NCBI RefSeq assembly: GCF_900215435.1
Contig: NZ_OCMY01000001.1
Location: forward strand, 4,216,001-4,280,000
Source of the DNA: Candidatus Pantoea floridensis
GTDB lineage: Bacteria; Pseudomonadota; Gammaproteobacteria; Enterobacterales; Enterobacteriaceae
Length of the DNA: 64,000 nucleotides
Reading direction: 5' to 3'
Under the pieces are notes generated by a model. That model saw nothing but the letters and a program-made list of their open reading frames with translations. It was not told the origin of the DNA and did no database searches. Shown here piece by piece: positions 36,613 to 45,854 of the stretch (position 1 is its first letter; every line of letters starts with the position of its first letter). Both the position numbers and the translations under genes were made by a program.

Positions 36613-37365
36613 ATGATCCCGGAAAAACGCAGCATACGACGTATTCAGTCTGGCGGTTGTGCCATTCATTGCCAGGATTGCAGCATCAGTCAATTGTGTA
36701 TTCCTTTCACGCTGAACGAGCACGAACTGGATCAGCTGGATAATATTATTGAACGCAAAAAGCCCATTCAGAAAGGCCAGACGCTGTTCAAAGCCGGTGA
36801 TGAACTGAAATCCCTTTACGCTATCCGTTCCGGCACCATCAAAAGCTACACCATCACCGAGCAAGGTGATGAGCAAATTACTGGCTTCCATCTGGCGGGT
36901 GATTTGGTCGGTTTTGACGCCATTGTCGGTGCGAAACATCCGAGCTTTGCTCAGGCGCTGGAAACGGCGATGGTATGTGAAATCCCCTTCGAAACGCTGG
37001 ACGATCTTTCCGGTAAAATGCCTGCGCTGCGTCAGCAGATGATGCGTCTGATGAGCGGTGAAATTAAAGGCGACCAGGATATGATTCTGTTGCTGTCGAA
37101 GAAAAATGCGGAAGAGCGCCTGGCCGCTTTCGTGTGGAATTTGTCCCGTCGTTTTGGTCAACGTGGCTTCTCACAACGTGAGTTCCGCCTCACTATGACG
37201 CGCGGCGACATTGGTAACTATCTGGGACTAACCGTAGAAACCATCAGCCGTCTGCTCGGTCGCTTCCAGAAAAGTGGCATGTTGGCCGTAAAAGGCAAAT
37301 ATATCACCATTGAGAACCATGCTTTACTGGCAGAATTAGCGGGCCAGACTGAACAAGCCGCATGA
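36613..37365 (+). CDS. fnr: Fumarate and nitrate reduction regulator FNR
   Basis: 250 aa, as in E. coli. Oxygen-sensing CRP-family regulator with a [4Fe-4S] cluster: Cys20, Cys23, Cys29 and Cys122 are all present, as is the non-essential Cys16. The cyclic-nucleotide-binding-like beta roll is followed by the C-terminal helix-turn-helix [25 protein letters not shown], whose EtiSR contacts the TTGAT half site. Controls the aerobic-anaerobic switch. Followed by uspE, as in E. coli. Confidence 0.97.
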   Translation: MIPEKRSIRRIQSGGCAIHCQDCSISQLCIPFTLNEHELDQLDNIIERKKPIQKGQTLFKAGDELKSLYAIRSGTIKSYTITEQGDEQITGFHLAGDLVGFDAIVGAKHPSFAQALETAMVCEIPFETLDDLSGKMPALRQQMMRLMSGEIKGDQDMILLLSKKNAEERLAAFVWNLSRRFGQRGFSQREFRLTMTRGDIGNYLGLTVETISRLLGRFQKSGMLAVKGKYITIENHALLAELAGQTEQAA

Positions 37366-37482
37366 TTCTTTGCCGGGTCAGTAAAAGTTATTTTATTGAT
37401 CCGGCAACAACTTTTCCTCTTCTGCCCTGCACAAACTTAGGCTATCTTTAATCCAACTTGCTTTGGTTTAGGAGATCGGCTT

Positions 37483-38438
37483 ATGTCCCGGTACCAAAAT
37501 ATTCTGGTCGCTATTGATCCCCAACAGGATGACCAGCCCGCGCTGCGCCGTGCGGTTTATCTGAATCAACGTATTGGCGGAAAAATCAAAGCTTTCCTGC
37601 CTATCTACGACTTCTCCTACGAAATGACGACGTTACTGTCACCCGATGAGCGCTCAAACATGCGCAAGGGAGTGATCAGCCAACGCACGGAGTGGATTCG
37701 CCAGCAGGCTCACGCGTATCTGGAAGCCGGGGTGGAAATTGAGATCAAGGTGGTTTGGCATAACCGGCCTTACGAAGCCATCATTCAGGAAATTCTGGCG
37801 CATCAGCACGATTTGGTGCTGAAAATGGCACACCAGCACGACCGCCTGGAAGCGGTAATTTTCACGCCTACGGATTGGCATCTACTGCGTAAATGCCCTT
37901 GCCCGGTCTGGATGGTAAAAGATCAGGCCTGGCCTGAGGGGGTAAAGCCGTGGTGGCGGTTAATCTGGCGAGCGAAGAACCGCATCATGACGAACTCAAC
38001 CAGAAACTGATTCGTGAAACCACACTGCTCGCCGAGATGGTTAACCACACTGAAGTGCATTTAGTGGGCGCCTACCCGATTACCCCCATTAATATTGCCA
38101 TCGAATTACCGGACTTTGATCCCAGCGTCTACAACGACGCCATTCGTGGCCAGCACTTGGTGGCTATGAAAGCGCTACGCCAAAAGTTCTCCATCAGTGA
38201 AGAGTTCACCCACGTGGCGAAAGGCTTACCTGAGGAGGTGATTCCGGATATCGCATCGCATCTTGATGCCGGCATCGTGGTGTTGGGCACCATTGGTCGC
38301 ACCGGTCTTTCTGCGGCGTTCCTCGGTAACACGGCTGAACAGGTTATCGATCATTTGCGCTGTGATTTGCTGGCGATCAAGCCGGACGATTTCAAATCGC
38401 CGATTGAGTACGATGATGAAGAAGATGAAGACGATTAA
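37483..38438 (+). pseudogene. uspE: Universal stress protein UspE, split by a -1 frameshift
   Basis: UspE has two tandem Usp domains (about 316 aa). Here the first frame runs 37483-38010 and leaves the family sequence after DQAWPEG, and the second frame, open from before 37950, resumes exactly with [19 protein letters not shown] and continues to the normal acidic end. The break falls in a run of five G (37938-37942). Six G would restore GGK followed by the expected downstream frame. Both halves are otherwise undamaged, so this is either a homopolymer sequencing error or a very recent mutation. Ribosome binding site AGGAG. UspE acts in stress resistance and motility/adhesion in E. coli. Confidence 0.88.
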
Positions 38439-38446
38439 TTAAACAA

Positions 38447-38509
38447 GGGCGGTCCACAATGGCCGCCCTGGTTATTACGTTCAGGGCGGTGACTCACATC
38501 ACCGCCCTG
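38447..38509. terminator. Tandem hairpins between uspE and pntB
   Basis: GGGCGG (38447-38452) with CCGCCC (38463-38468), followed by TGGTTATT; then an 11-bp perfect stem CAGGGCGGTGA (38482-38492) with 38499-38509, followed by CTTTATT. They separate two convergent genes and share the GGGCGG/CCGCCC core. Confidence 0.75.
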
Positions 38510-38514
38510 CTTTA

Positions 38515-39903
38515 TTACAGCGCCCGCAGAATACCTTCGACGCTGGCTTTGGCGTCACCAAACAACATCTGCGTATTATCTTTAAAGAACAGTGGATTTT
38601 GCACGCCGGCATATCCCGTGCTCATTGAGCGTTTAAACACAATGACGTTCTGCGCTTTCCACACTTCCAGCACTGGCATGCCAGCAATTGGGCTACGAGG
38701 ATCTTCCAGCGCTGCCGGGTTAACGGTGTCGTTCGCGCCGATCACTAAAACAGTATCAGTGTCGCTAAATTCATCGTTTATTTCGTCCATTTCCAGCACC
38801 ACATCGTACGGCACTTTAGCTTCCGCCAGCAGAACGTTCATGTGGCCAGGCAGACGACCGGCAACCGGGTGAATACCAAAGCGAACTTTGATGCCACGCG
38901 CGCGCAGCTTCTCAGTAATTTCAGCAACTGGATACTGCGCCTGCGCCACTGCCATACCATAACCCGGGGTGATGATCACCGAAGAGGAGGCCTTTAGCAT
39001 TTCAGCCGTTTCTTCTGCAGTGATTTCACGGTGTTCACCCGCTTCTTCGCTTTCACCACCCACACTTACATCGGTGCCAAAACCACCTGCAATCACGCTG
39101 ATAAATGAACGATTCATCGCTTTACACATGATGTATGAGAGGATGGCCCCCGAAGAACCCACCAGCGCACCGGTCACGATCAGCAAGTCGTTGCTCAGCA
39201 TGAAGCCTGCCGCCGCTGCCGCCCAACCCGAGTAAGAGTTGAGCATGGAGACAACAACCGGCATATCGGCACCGCCAATCGAAGCCACCAAATGCCAGCC
39301 AAATACCAGCGCAATGAGGGTCATCAGCAGCAGCGCGAACACTTGAGCACCGGTGCTATTGGTCTGCACAAACCACAGCATCAGCAGGAAAGAGACCACC
39401 AGCGCGGCGAGGTTCATCTTATGGCGATGCGGTAACATCAGCGCCGAAGAGGAGATCTTCCCGCGCAGTTTGCCAAATGCCACCAGCGAACCGGTAAAGG
39501 TCACGGCACCGATGAAGATGCCAAGAAACACCTCGGTGAGATGGATATTTTCCATCACCGGCGCCAGGCCCGGTGCGTGATCGATGTAGCTATTAAAGCC
39601 CACCAACACCGCAGCCAAACCGACAAAGCTGTGTAGAATGGCCACCAGCTCAGGCATTTCAGTCATTTCGACTTTCTTCGCCAGACGCAAACCAATCGCA
39701 CCACCGATGACCATCGCCACGATAATCCAGGCAACGTTACCGGTATGAGGGCCAAAAATAGTTGCGAGCAGCGCAATCGCCATGCCGCTCATGCCAAAAA
39801 TATTACCCTGCTTAGAGGTCTCGTGCTTCGAGAGACCCGCAAGGCTGCAAATAAACAGAATCGCGGCAACAATATATGCTGCAGTAACTAATCCGCCAGA
39901 CAT
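38515..39903 (-). CDS. pntB: NAD(P) transhydrogenase subunit beta
   Basis: 462 aa, as in E. coli. Integral membrane domain II with about nine segments and the C-terminal NADP(H)-binding domain III, marked by [47 protein letters not shown] and the end [14 protein letters not shown]. With PntA it couples hydride transfer from NADH to NADP+ to proton entry, supplying NADPH. pntA lies 11 bp upstream. Confidence 0.97.
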   Translation of the reverse strand: MSGGLVTAAYIVAAILFICSLAGLSKHETSKQGNIFGMSGMAIALLATIFGPHTGNVAWIIVAMVIGGAIGLRLAKKVEMTEMPELVAILHSFVGLAAVLVGFNSYIDHAPGLAPVMENIHLTEVFLGIFIGAVTFTGSLVAFGKLRGKISSSALMLPHRHKMNLAALVVSFLLMLWFVQTNSTGAQVFALLLMTLIALVFGWHLVASIGGADMPVVVSMLNSYSGWAAAAAGFMLSNDLLIVTGALVGSSGAILSYIMCKAMNRSFISVIAGGFGTDVSVGGESEEAGEHREITAEETAEMLKASSSVIITPGYGMAVAQAQYPVAEITEKLRARGIKVRFGIHPVAGRLPGHMNVLLAEAKVPYDVVLEMDEINDEFSDTDTVLVIGANDTVNPAALEDPRSPIAGMPVLEVWKAQNVIVFKRSMSTGYAGVQNPLFFKDNTQMLFGDAKASVEGILRAL

Positions 39904-39914
39904 GTTGCTACCCC

Positions 39915-41444
39915 TTAATTCTTACGAAACATTTTCAGCATGCGCTGGGTGACGGTGAAACCACCGAAAATATTGATGCTGGCAATCAGCACGGCAATAA
40001 AGGAAAGGAATGTTACCCATCCGCCATGACCCATCTGCAGCACCGCACCCACCACAATAATGCCGGAAATAGCGTTGGTGACGGCCATCAACGGCGTGTG
40101 TAAAGCGTGACTTACGTTCCACACCACGTAATAGCCAACCACGCATGAGAGCGCAAAGACGGTGAAGTGTGACAAGAAGTCAGGTGGTGCCACATTCGCC
40201 AGGCAGGCAAACAGCACCAGCGCCAGCGCCAGTAGCAGATACTTGCGCCACGGTGAAACCGGTTTGGCTTCTTCCTTCGGCAGCGGTTGTGCAGCTGGTT
40301 GCGCTTTTGGCGCCGCCGAAACCTGAATCGGCGGCGCCGGCCAGGTGACTTCGCCATCACGAATCACCGTCACGCCGCGCACTACCACGTCTTCAAAATC
40401 AACGGTGATTTCGCCGTTTTTCTCTTTACACAATAATTTCAGTAGGTTGACGAGGTTGGTGCCATACAACTGGGAGGATTGCGTTGGCAAACGGCTGGGC
40501 AAATCGGTATAGCCGATAATCTTCACGCCATTGCTGGTTAGCGTCACCTGATCGGCAACGGTCAATTCACAGTTACCGCCGGTTTGCGCGGCCAGATCGA
40601 CAATCACGCTGCCTGGTTTCATACTGGCCACCATTTCTGCGGTAATCAGCTTTGGTGCTGGACGTCCTGGAATTAGCGCGGTGGTGACAATAATATCGAC
40701 TTCTTTCGCCTGCGCCGCGAACAGTTCCATCTCCGCCTTGATAAAGGCTTCAGACATCACTTTGGCATAACCGTCGCCGCTACCCGCTTCTTCTTCGAAG
40801 TCCAGCTCAAGGAACTCGGCGCCCATACTTTGCACCTGCTCTTTTACCTCCGGACGCGTATCGAAAGCACGCACAATGGCACCCAGGCTCCCCGCTGCAC
40901 CGATGGCAGCCAGACCAGCCACGCCCGCACCGATGATCATCACTTTAGCTGGCGGTACTTTACCTGCCGCAGTGATTTGGCCGGTGAAGAAGCGACCGAA
41001 TTCGTGGGCCGCTTCAACGATGGCGCGATAACCTGCGATGTTCGCCATTGAGCTGAGTGCATCAAGCGCCTGCGCGCGTGAAATACGCGGCACTGAATCC
41101 ATTGCCATCACGGTAACGTTTCGCGCAGCCAGTTTTTCCAGCAGTGCAGGATTTTGCGCCGGCCAGATAAAGCTCACTAGCGTACTGCCCGCACGAGTCA
41201 GTTCGATCTCCTGATCGTCTGGCGCATTGACTTTTAATACGATGTCGGACTGCCACACATCGGTGCCATTGGTGAGGGTGGCACCGGCAGCTATGAAGCT
41301 CTCATCATCAAAACTGGCGCGCAGGCCGGCATTTTGTTCAACGGTTACGCTGAATCCCAGCTTGATCAGTTGCTCAACGGTCTTTGGCGTGGCGGCCACG
41401 CGTGACTCATTGGCTAACCGTTCTTTGGGTATTCCAATTAACAT
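39915..41444 (-). CDS. pntA: NAD(P) transhydrogenase subunit alpha
   Basis: 509 aa (E. coli 510). Domain I binds NAD(H): [63 protein letters not shown] (Rossmann loop) and the mobile loop near [13 protein letters not shown]. Four membrane segments follow at the C-terminus. The ATG at 41444 has AAGGA and matches the family start. First gene of pntAB. The leader carries a terminator-like hairpin 52 nt before the start. Confidence 0.97.
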   Translation of the reverse strand: MLIGIPKERLANESRVAATPKTVEQLIKLGFSVTVEQNAGLRASFDDESFIAAGATLTNGTDVWQSDIVLKVNAPDDQEIELTRAGSTLVSFIWPAQNPALLEKLAARNVTVMAMDSVPRISRAQALDALSSMANIAGYRAIVEAAHEFGRFFTGQITAAGKVPPAKVMIIGAGVAGLAAIGAAGSLGAIVRAFDTRPEVKEQVQSMGAEFLELDFEEEAGSGDGYAKVMSEAFIKAEMELFAAQAKEVDIIVTTALIPGRPAPKLITAEMVASMKPGSVIVDLAAQTGGNCELTVADQVTLTSNGVKIIGYTDLPSRLPTQSSQLYGTNLVNLLKLLCKEKNGEITVDFEDVVVRGVTVIRDGEVTWPAPPIQVSAAPKAQPAAQPLPKEEAKPVSPWRKYLLLALALVLFACLANVAPPDFLSHFTVFALSCVVGYYVVWNVSHALHTPLMAVTNAISGIIVVGAVLQMGHGGWVTFLSFIAVLIASINIFGGFTVTQRMLKMFRKN

Positions 41445-41496
41445 ACTGTTTCCTTTCAATAATTAAAGGATGGAGTTCTGTAAGTGGCAAAAGCTC

Positions 41497-41523
41497 AAAA
41501 GCCGAAACAGTGTTTCAGCTTTT
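41497..41523 (-). terminator. Terminator-like hairpin in the pntA leader
   Basis: On the minus-strand RNA, arms AAAAGCUGAAACA and UGUUUCGGCUUUU pair over 13 positions with one U-G wobble and a very short loop, so the inner pairs must open. The stem ends in UUUU and is followed by GAGCUUUU. It lies 52 nt before the pntA ATG and could attenuate pntAB. Confidence 0.5.
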
Positions 41524-41884
41524 TATGAGCAAAATGCACAATGTAACAAAGTCTTTATAACCTACTGAAAATGTGAAGAGTGATCCACAGCGATAACGCG
41601 CACTTATGACATTCACACAAATATTCAGACGCAAAGAATGAATGCCATGGTTTGCCACTGCATTTGGAACGTATTAAAAAATATTCTGCTGCGTAAAATC
41701 GTGTCATGTCGAATTAAGTGTTTTTAAAAACCTTTATTTAACAATACATTAACTGTATTAGCACTAAGTGTTACCAGATTAAGTGGTTATCTGTGCAAAA
41801 AAGGGGCTTAACAACAATAAATGACAGGCCAGCGAATAAGGTGCCGTTATTGTCAATCTGATGCGTATAAATTGGCTGAGACAG

Positions 41885-41910
41885 GCTGATTATTACATGC
41901 AATAATCAGC
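41885..41910. promoter_or_regulatory. Perfect 10-bp inverted repeat upstream of ydgH
   Basis: GCTGATTATT (41885-41894), six bases, AATAATCAGC (41901-41910), ending 72 bp before the ydgH start. Candidate operator or hairpin. Confidence 0.5.
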
Positions 41911-41982
41911 GGCTAATCTGTTATACATCAAGAGTCCAGCACGTTTTCGTACTCATTTTGCGTAAGGCGAAGGATCATTTTT

Positions 41983-42939
41983 ATGAAGCTGAAGAACACT
42001 ATTCTGGCGTCTACCTTGTTATCACTGCTGGCAGCAAATGCTTTCGCTGCTAAAGAGTTAACGCCAGATCAAGCGGCCGCGTTGAAACCATTCGAACGTA
42101 TTAATATCAGCGGTCGTTTCAATGCCATTGGCGATGCAACAGATGCCATCTCTAAACAAGCCGATGCCAAAGGCGCAGACTCTTTCTATGTTCAGGGTAT
42201 CAATGACAGCAACGGTAATGGCGGTAACTGGCGCGTAACGGCTGATCTGTACAAAGCCAATGCGCCGAAAGCGGATGACTCAACCAAATACCGCAGCTTC
42301 TCAGGCGTGAAAGAGCTGCCGAAAGCAGAAGCCTATCGCCTTGAGCCTTACGATACTGTGTCGGTCAACGGATTCTTCTCTAGCCAGCCGGATGTGAACG
42401 AAGCAATTGGTAAAGCGGCGAAAAATAAGGGCGCGGCCTCGTTCTTTATTGTGCGTCAGGTTGATGCCAATAACGGCGGCAATCAGTACGTCACCGCTTA
42501 TGTGTATAAAGCCGATGCGCCAGAGCGTAAGGTGCAAAACACATCAGACTCCATCCCTGCTGATTCAGAAGCCGGTAAAGCCGCGTTGGCCGCCGGTGGC
42601 ACCGCAGCGACGAAAGTGGCAATCCCGGGAGTCGCCTCTTCTGAGACGCCGAGCCGTAATGTGGGTCGTTTCTTCGAAACCCAAAGTTCAACCGGTCAAC
42701 GTTATACGGTGAAAACCGCGGATGGTCGCAGCGTACAGGAAGTTAATGCTATTACCGCTGCTCAGATGCAGCCGTTCGATACCATTACTTTCTCCGATCA
42801 CTTCGGTACACCAACTGAAATATCTGAAGCGGTTGGCAAACGTGCCGTTGAGAAAGGTGCGAAGTACTATCACATCACACGTCAATGGCAGAACCAGAGC
42901 GGTGGCAACCTCACCGTCACCGCCGATCTCTTCAAGTAA
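41983..42939 (+). CDS. ydgH: Three-domain DUF1471 periplasmic protein YdgH (SssB)
   Basis: 318 aa (E. coli 314). Signal peptide cut after AFA, before AKELTPDQ. Three DUF1471 repeats are visible, each starting with a phrase like L-x-P-F-(E/D)-x-I/V-x-x and ending with V-T-A-(D/Y)-(L/V)-(Y/F)-K: near residues 25-91, 103-174 and 250-318. Single-domain relatives (BhsA, McbA) are stress proteins; one is encoded at 7.3 kb. Exact role unknown. ydgI follows on the same strand after a terminator, as in E. coli. Confidence 0.92.
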   Translation: MKLKNTILASTLLSLLAANAFAAKELTPDQAAALKPFERINISGRFNAIGDATDAISKQADAKGADSFYVQGINDSNGNGGNWRVTADLYKANAPKADDSTKYRSFSGVKELPKAEAYRLEPYDTVSVNGFFSSQPDVNEAIGKAAKNKGAASFFIVRQVDANNGGNQYVTAYVYKADAPERKVQNTSDSIPADSEAGKAALAAGGTAATKVAIPGVASSETPSRNVGRFFETQSSTGQRYTVKTADGRSVQEVNAITAAQMQPFDTITFSDHFGTPTEISEAVGKRAVEKGAKYYHITRQWQNQSGGNLTVTADLFK

Positions 42940-42947
42940 TTTCTCTC

Positions 42948-42972
42948 AAGGGCGACGTCTGTCGCCCTTCTC
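42948..42972 (+). terminator. Intrinsic terminator of ydgH
   Basis: 9-bp stem AAGGGCGAC (42948-42956) with GTCGCCCTT (42961-42969), 4-base loop, then CTCTGT. Confidence 0.75.
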
Positions 42973-43108
42973 TGTCGTTTGCATAATCTCTGCGCAGATT
43001 TGCATATTCTTGCATTGCCTTACCTGCCTGCTCTCCGTAAAATCTGCCGCCTGTTTTCAGGTGATTCCGTTCTAAAGTTGGCAAAACACCCTGCAACACG
43101 CCAACGGA

Positions 43109-44542
43109 ATGACCACCACCCAGCATACTCTGCTGCTTAGGATGGGCGTTTTGGATAAAAAATTAGGTCTTAGCGCGCTCACCGCGTTGGTACTCAGCTC
43201 AATGCTCGGCGCTGGCGTTTTCAGCTTGCCGCAAAATATGGCTGCGGTTGCGGGCCCGGCAGCACTGCTGATCGGCTGGCTCATCACCGGCGTTGGCATC
43301 ATCTTCCTGTCGCTTGCCATGCTATTACTCACGCGGCTGAAACCTGAACTGGATGGCGGTATTTTTACCTACGCACGCGCGGGTTTTGGCGAGCTGATGG
43401 GCTTTTGCTCAGCGTGGGGATATTGGCTGTGTGCGGTAATCGCTAACGTCTCCTATCTGGTGATCGTCTTCTCCGCGCTAAGTTTCTTTACCGATACCCC
43501 CGATCGCGTGGTATTCGGCGATGGAAATACGTGGCAGGCCATGCTCGGCGCCTCTGTGCTGCTATGGCTGGTGCATTGTCTGGTATTGCGCGGTGTACAG
43601 ACTGCGGCCAGCATTAACCTGCTCGCGACATTAGGAAAATTAGTGCCGTTATTGCTGTTCGTCGTATTGGCATTGCTGGCATTTAATTACGATCGCTTCC
43701 GCTTTGATTTTAGCGGCGTAGAACTCGGTCAGCCGCTTTGGCAGCAGGTGAAGCAAACCATGCTGATCACACTGTGGGTGTTTATTGGGGTTGAAGGTGC
43801 GGTGGTAGTATCCGCGCGCGCGCGCAATAAAAAAGATGTGGGTCGCGCCACGCTAATGGCGGTGATTGCCGCGCTACTGGTTTATTTACTGGTGACGCTG
43901 CTGTCGCTGGGCGTGATACCGCGCGCCGAACTGGCGCAAATGCGCAATCCGTCGATGGCCGGCCTGATGAAGCATCTGCTGGGGCATTGGGGGGATGCGG
44001 TAATTGCGGTCGGTTTAATTATCTCGGTATGCGGCGCTTATCTGAGCTGGACGATAATGGCGGCCGAAGTGCCGTTCCTGGCGGCACAGCAGGGTGCGTT
44101 TCCACGCAGCATCGCACGTCAGAATCGTCACAATTCGCCGTCTGCCTCGCTATTGCTGACAAATGGCAGCGTGCAGGTTTGCCTGATCTTGATTGCCGCT
44201 ACCGGTGCAGATTACAACACGCTACTTACCATCGCCTCGGAAATGATTCTGGTGCCTTATCTGTTGGTTGGTCTCTACTTAATTAAAGTGGTGCGCGGCC
44301 AGAACAGGCCGCTGGCGATGTTCACCGGTCTTGGCGCCAGCGCGTATGGTATATGGTTGCTATATGCATCGGGCCCGCTGCATCTCTTACTTTCTGTGGT
44401 GCTGTATGCGCCTGGTCTGATGCTGTTCCTGTATGCACGACGCGGTGGCCGTGGTGACAAGGTATTGTCACAGCTGGAACGCATCGCGATCGTATTATTG
44501 ATTGCAGCCGCTCTGCCCGCTACCTGGCAGCTGACGAATTAA
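43109..44542 (+). CDS. ydgI: Basic amino acid antiporter YdgI (APC superfamily)
   Basis: Up to 477 aa, E. coli YdgI 460. APC/ArcD-type antiporter with twelve membrane segments: KKLGLSALTALVLSSMLGAGVFSLPQNMA, SAWGYWLCAVIANVSYLVIVFSALSFFTDTP and WVFIGVEGAVVVSARARNKKDVGRAT are diagnostic. Thought to exchange arginine and ornithine. An ATG at 43142 (MGVLDKKLGLS) would give a start closer to E. coli; neither start has a strong ribosome binding site, so the N-terminus is uncertain. Overlaps the convergent hypothetical gene by 4 bp. Confidence 0.9.
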   Translation: MTTTQHTLLLRMGVLDKKLGLSALTALVLSSMLGAGVFSLPQNMAAVAGPAALLIGWLITGVGIIFLSLAMLLLTRLKPELDGGIFTYARAGFGELMGFCSAWGYWLCAVIANVSYLVIVFSALSFFTDTPDRVVFGDGNTWQAMLGASVLLWLVHCLVLRGVQTAASINLLATLGKLVPLLLFVVLALLAFNYDRFRFDFSGVELGQPLWQQVKQTMLITLWVFIGVEGAVVVSARARNKKDVGRATLMAVIAALLVYLLVTLLSLGVIPRAELAQMRNPSMAGLMKHLLGHWGDAVIAVGLIISVCGAYLSWTIMAAEVPFLAAQQGAFPRSIARQNRHNSPSASLLLTNGSVQVCLILIAATGADYNTLLTIASEMILVPYLLVGLYLIKVVRGQNRPLAMFTGLGASAYGIWLLYASGPLHLLLSVVLYAPGLMLFLYARRGGRGDKVLSQLERIAIVLLIAAALPATWQLTN

Positions 44543-44952
44543 TGCGGTTGGATGGGAATTGAAACGCACAGCAGGTCATCCTGCTGTGTCAGGTTAAGCG
44601 GCTTACGGTATTCCTGATGAATAGCGTCAAGCTGCTCGGCTGACAAAGGATAAGGTAACTGAATATCGAAACGGCTGATGTGCTGCTGCTCGGCGAGCGT
44701 AATTAAACGCGCGATATTAATCTCATCGCTGACCTGCGTTGAAATGATTTGTAATGCTAAATCTTTGAGATGATCGTCGCTGGCCTGCAGATTATGCGTC
44801 GATTTACGCGTCACCATGCCAAAGATCGGCATTACGCCGTAAATGGCGTCAACAAAGCTCCAGCGTTTTTTGCAGGAAGCGGAGAGAAAATCACTGTAAT
44901 TGAAGCAGATGCGATCACTGTATCCGGCTGAAGCCAGCTCTTTATCAGACAC
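44539..44952 (-). CDS. Hypothetical protein convergent with ydgI
   Basis: 137 aa from a GTG at 44952 that has GGGAG seven bases upstream; the frame is open 23 codons further, and an ATG inside (44832) is a third choice. I do not recognise it. It is soluble and mildly acidic toward the C-terminus, with a probable helix-rich middle (DDHLKDLALQIISTQVSDEINIARLITLAEQQ) and three Cys or near-Cys positions at the N-terminus. It sits where E. coli has folM and ydgC between ydgI and rstA. Confidence 0.55.
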   Translation of the reverse strand: MSDKELASAGYSDRICFNYSDFLSASCKKRWSFVDAIYGVMPIFGMVTRKSTHNLQASDDHLKDLALQIISTQVSDEINIARLITLAEQQHISRFDIQLPYPLSAEQLDAIHQEYRKPLNLTQQDDLLCVSIPIQPH

Positions 44953-45128
44953 CCTCGCACTCCCCCTATTTTTCGTTACGGTTCCGAACCTTGCGCGACA
45001 ACGCGCCGCTAATAATGGCACATTTCACGGTATACATACCAGTAAGGTAGGGATATTTCGTGCGGTAGCGTAGAGCTCAGGACCAGGAAAAGCTATGCTG
45101 CTGACATTCTTAGCCGCCACAGTGAATT

Positions 45129-45854
45129 ATGAACAAAATCGTTTATGTGGAAGATGAGCCAGAGGTTGGCGAATTGATCGCCGCTTATCTTGGCCGCCAC
45201 GATATAGAAGTGATTGTTGAAACCCGCGGTGACCGCGCCGAAGCGACCATTGCTGCGCACGATCCCGATTTAGTGATGCTTGATATCATGCTGCCCGGCA
45301 AAGATGGCATGACATTGTGCCGCGATCTCCGTGCCAGCTGGCAAGGTCCGATTGTGCTACTGACCTCGCTTGACAGCGACATGAACCACATTTTGTCGCT
45401 GGAAATGGGCGCAAACGACTACATTCTGAAAACAACGCCACCGGCGGTGTTGCTGGCGCGTCTGCGCCTACATCTCCGCCAGGCGCAGGTTGGTCAACCC
45501 GAAGTGACGCCGGCCATACAAAGCTCACAGCGCGTACTGCGCTTTGGCTCATTGACCATCGATTCCCTCAATCGCCAGGTTACGCTATTTGATGAGAATA
45601 TCATTCTCTCCACCGCCGATTTCGATCTGTTATGGGAACTGGCCAATCACGCAGGACAAATTCTCAATCGCGACGCGCTGCTGAAAACCCTGCGTGGCGT
45701 CAGTTACGACGGTATGGATCGCAGTATCGATGTGGCCATTTCGCGCCTGCGCAAAAAGTTATACGACAGCGCCACCGAGCCGTTTCGCATCAAAACGATT
45801 CGTAACAAAGGCTATCTGTTCGCGCCGCAGGCCTGGGATACCCGTTCCGCATGA
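45129..45854 (+). CDS. rstA: Response regulator RstA
   Basis: 241 aa (E. coli 239). OmpR/PhoB-type. Receiver domain with acidic pocket EDE, phosphoacceptor Asp52 in VMLDIMLPGKDG, and the T/K switch residues (LLTSLD, ILKTTPP); winged-helix DNA-binding domain with LRGVSYDGMDRSIDVAISRLRKKL and the final beta hairpin KTIRNKGYLF. RstA controls asr, csgD, narG and others in E. coli. Overlaps rstB by 4 bp. A matching RstA box lies upstream of asr, downstream in this window. Confidence 0.96.
   Translation: MNKIVYVEDEPEVGELIAAYLGRHDIEVIVETRGDRAEATIAAHDPDLVMLDIMLPGKDGMTLCRDLRASWQGPIVLLTSLDSDMNHILSLEMGANDYILKTTPPAVLLARLRLHLRQAQVGQPEVTPAIQSSQRVLRFGSLTIDSLNRQVTLFDENIILSTADFDLLWELANHAGQILNRDALLKTLRGVSYDGMDRSIDVAISRLRKKLYDSATEPFRIKTIRNKGYLFAPQAWDTRSA

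Larger units (their letters stand above)
41445..41982. other. 538-bp spacer between divergent pntA and ydgH
   Basis: AT-rich, no coding frame that I can support. It holds the pntA leader hairpin and a perfect 10-bp inverted repeat before ydgH. The length is large for two housekeeping promoters, so an unannotated small RNA is possible but not shown. Confidence 0.5.
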
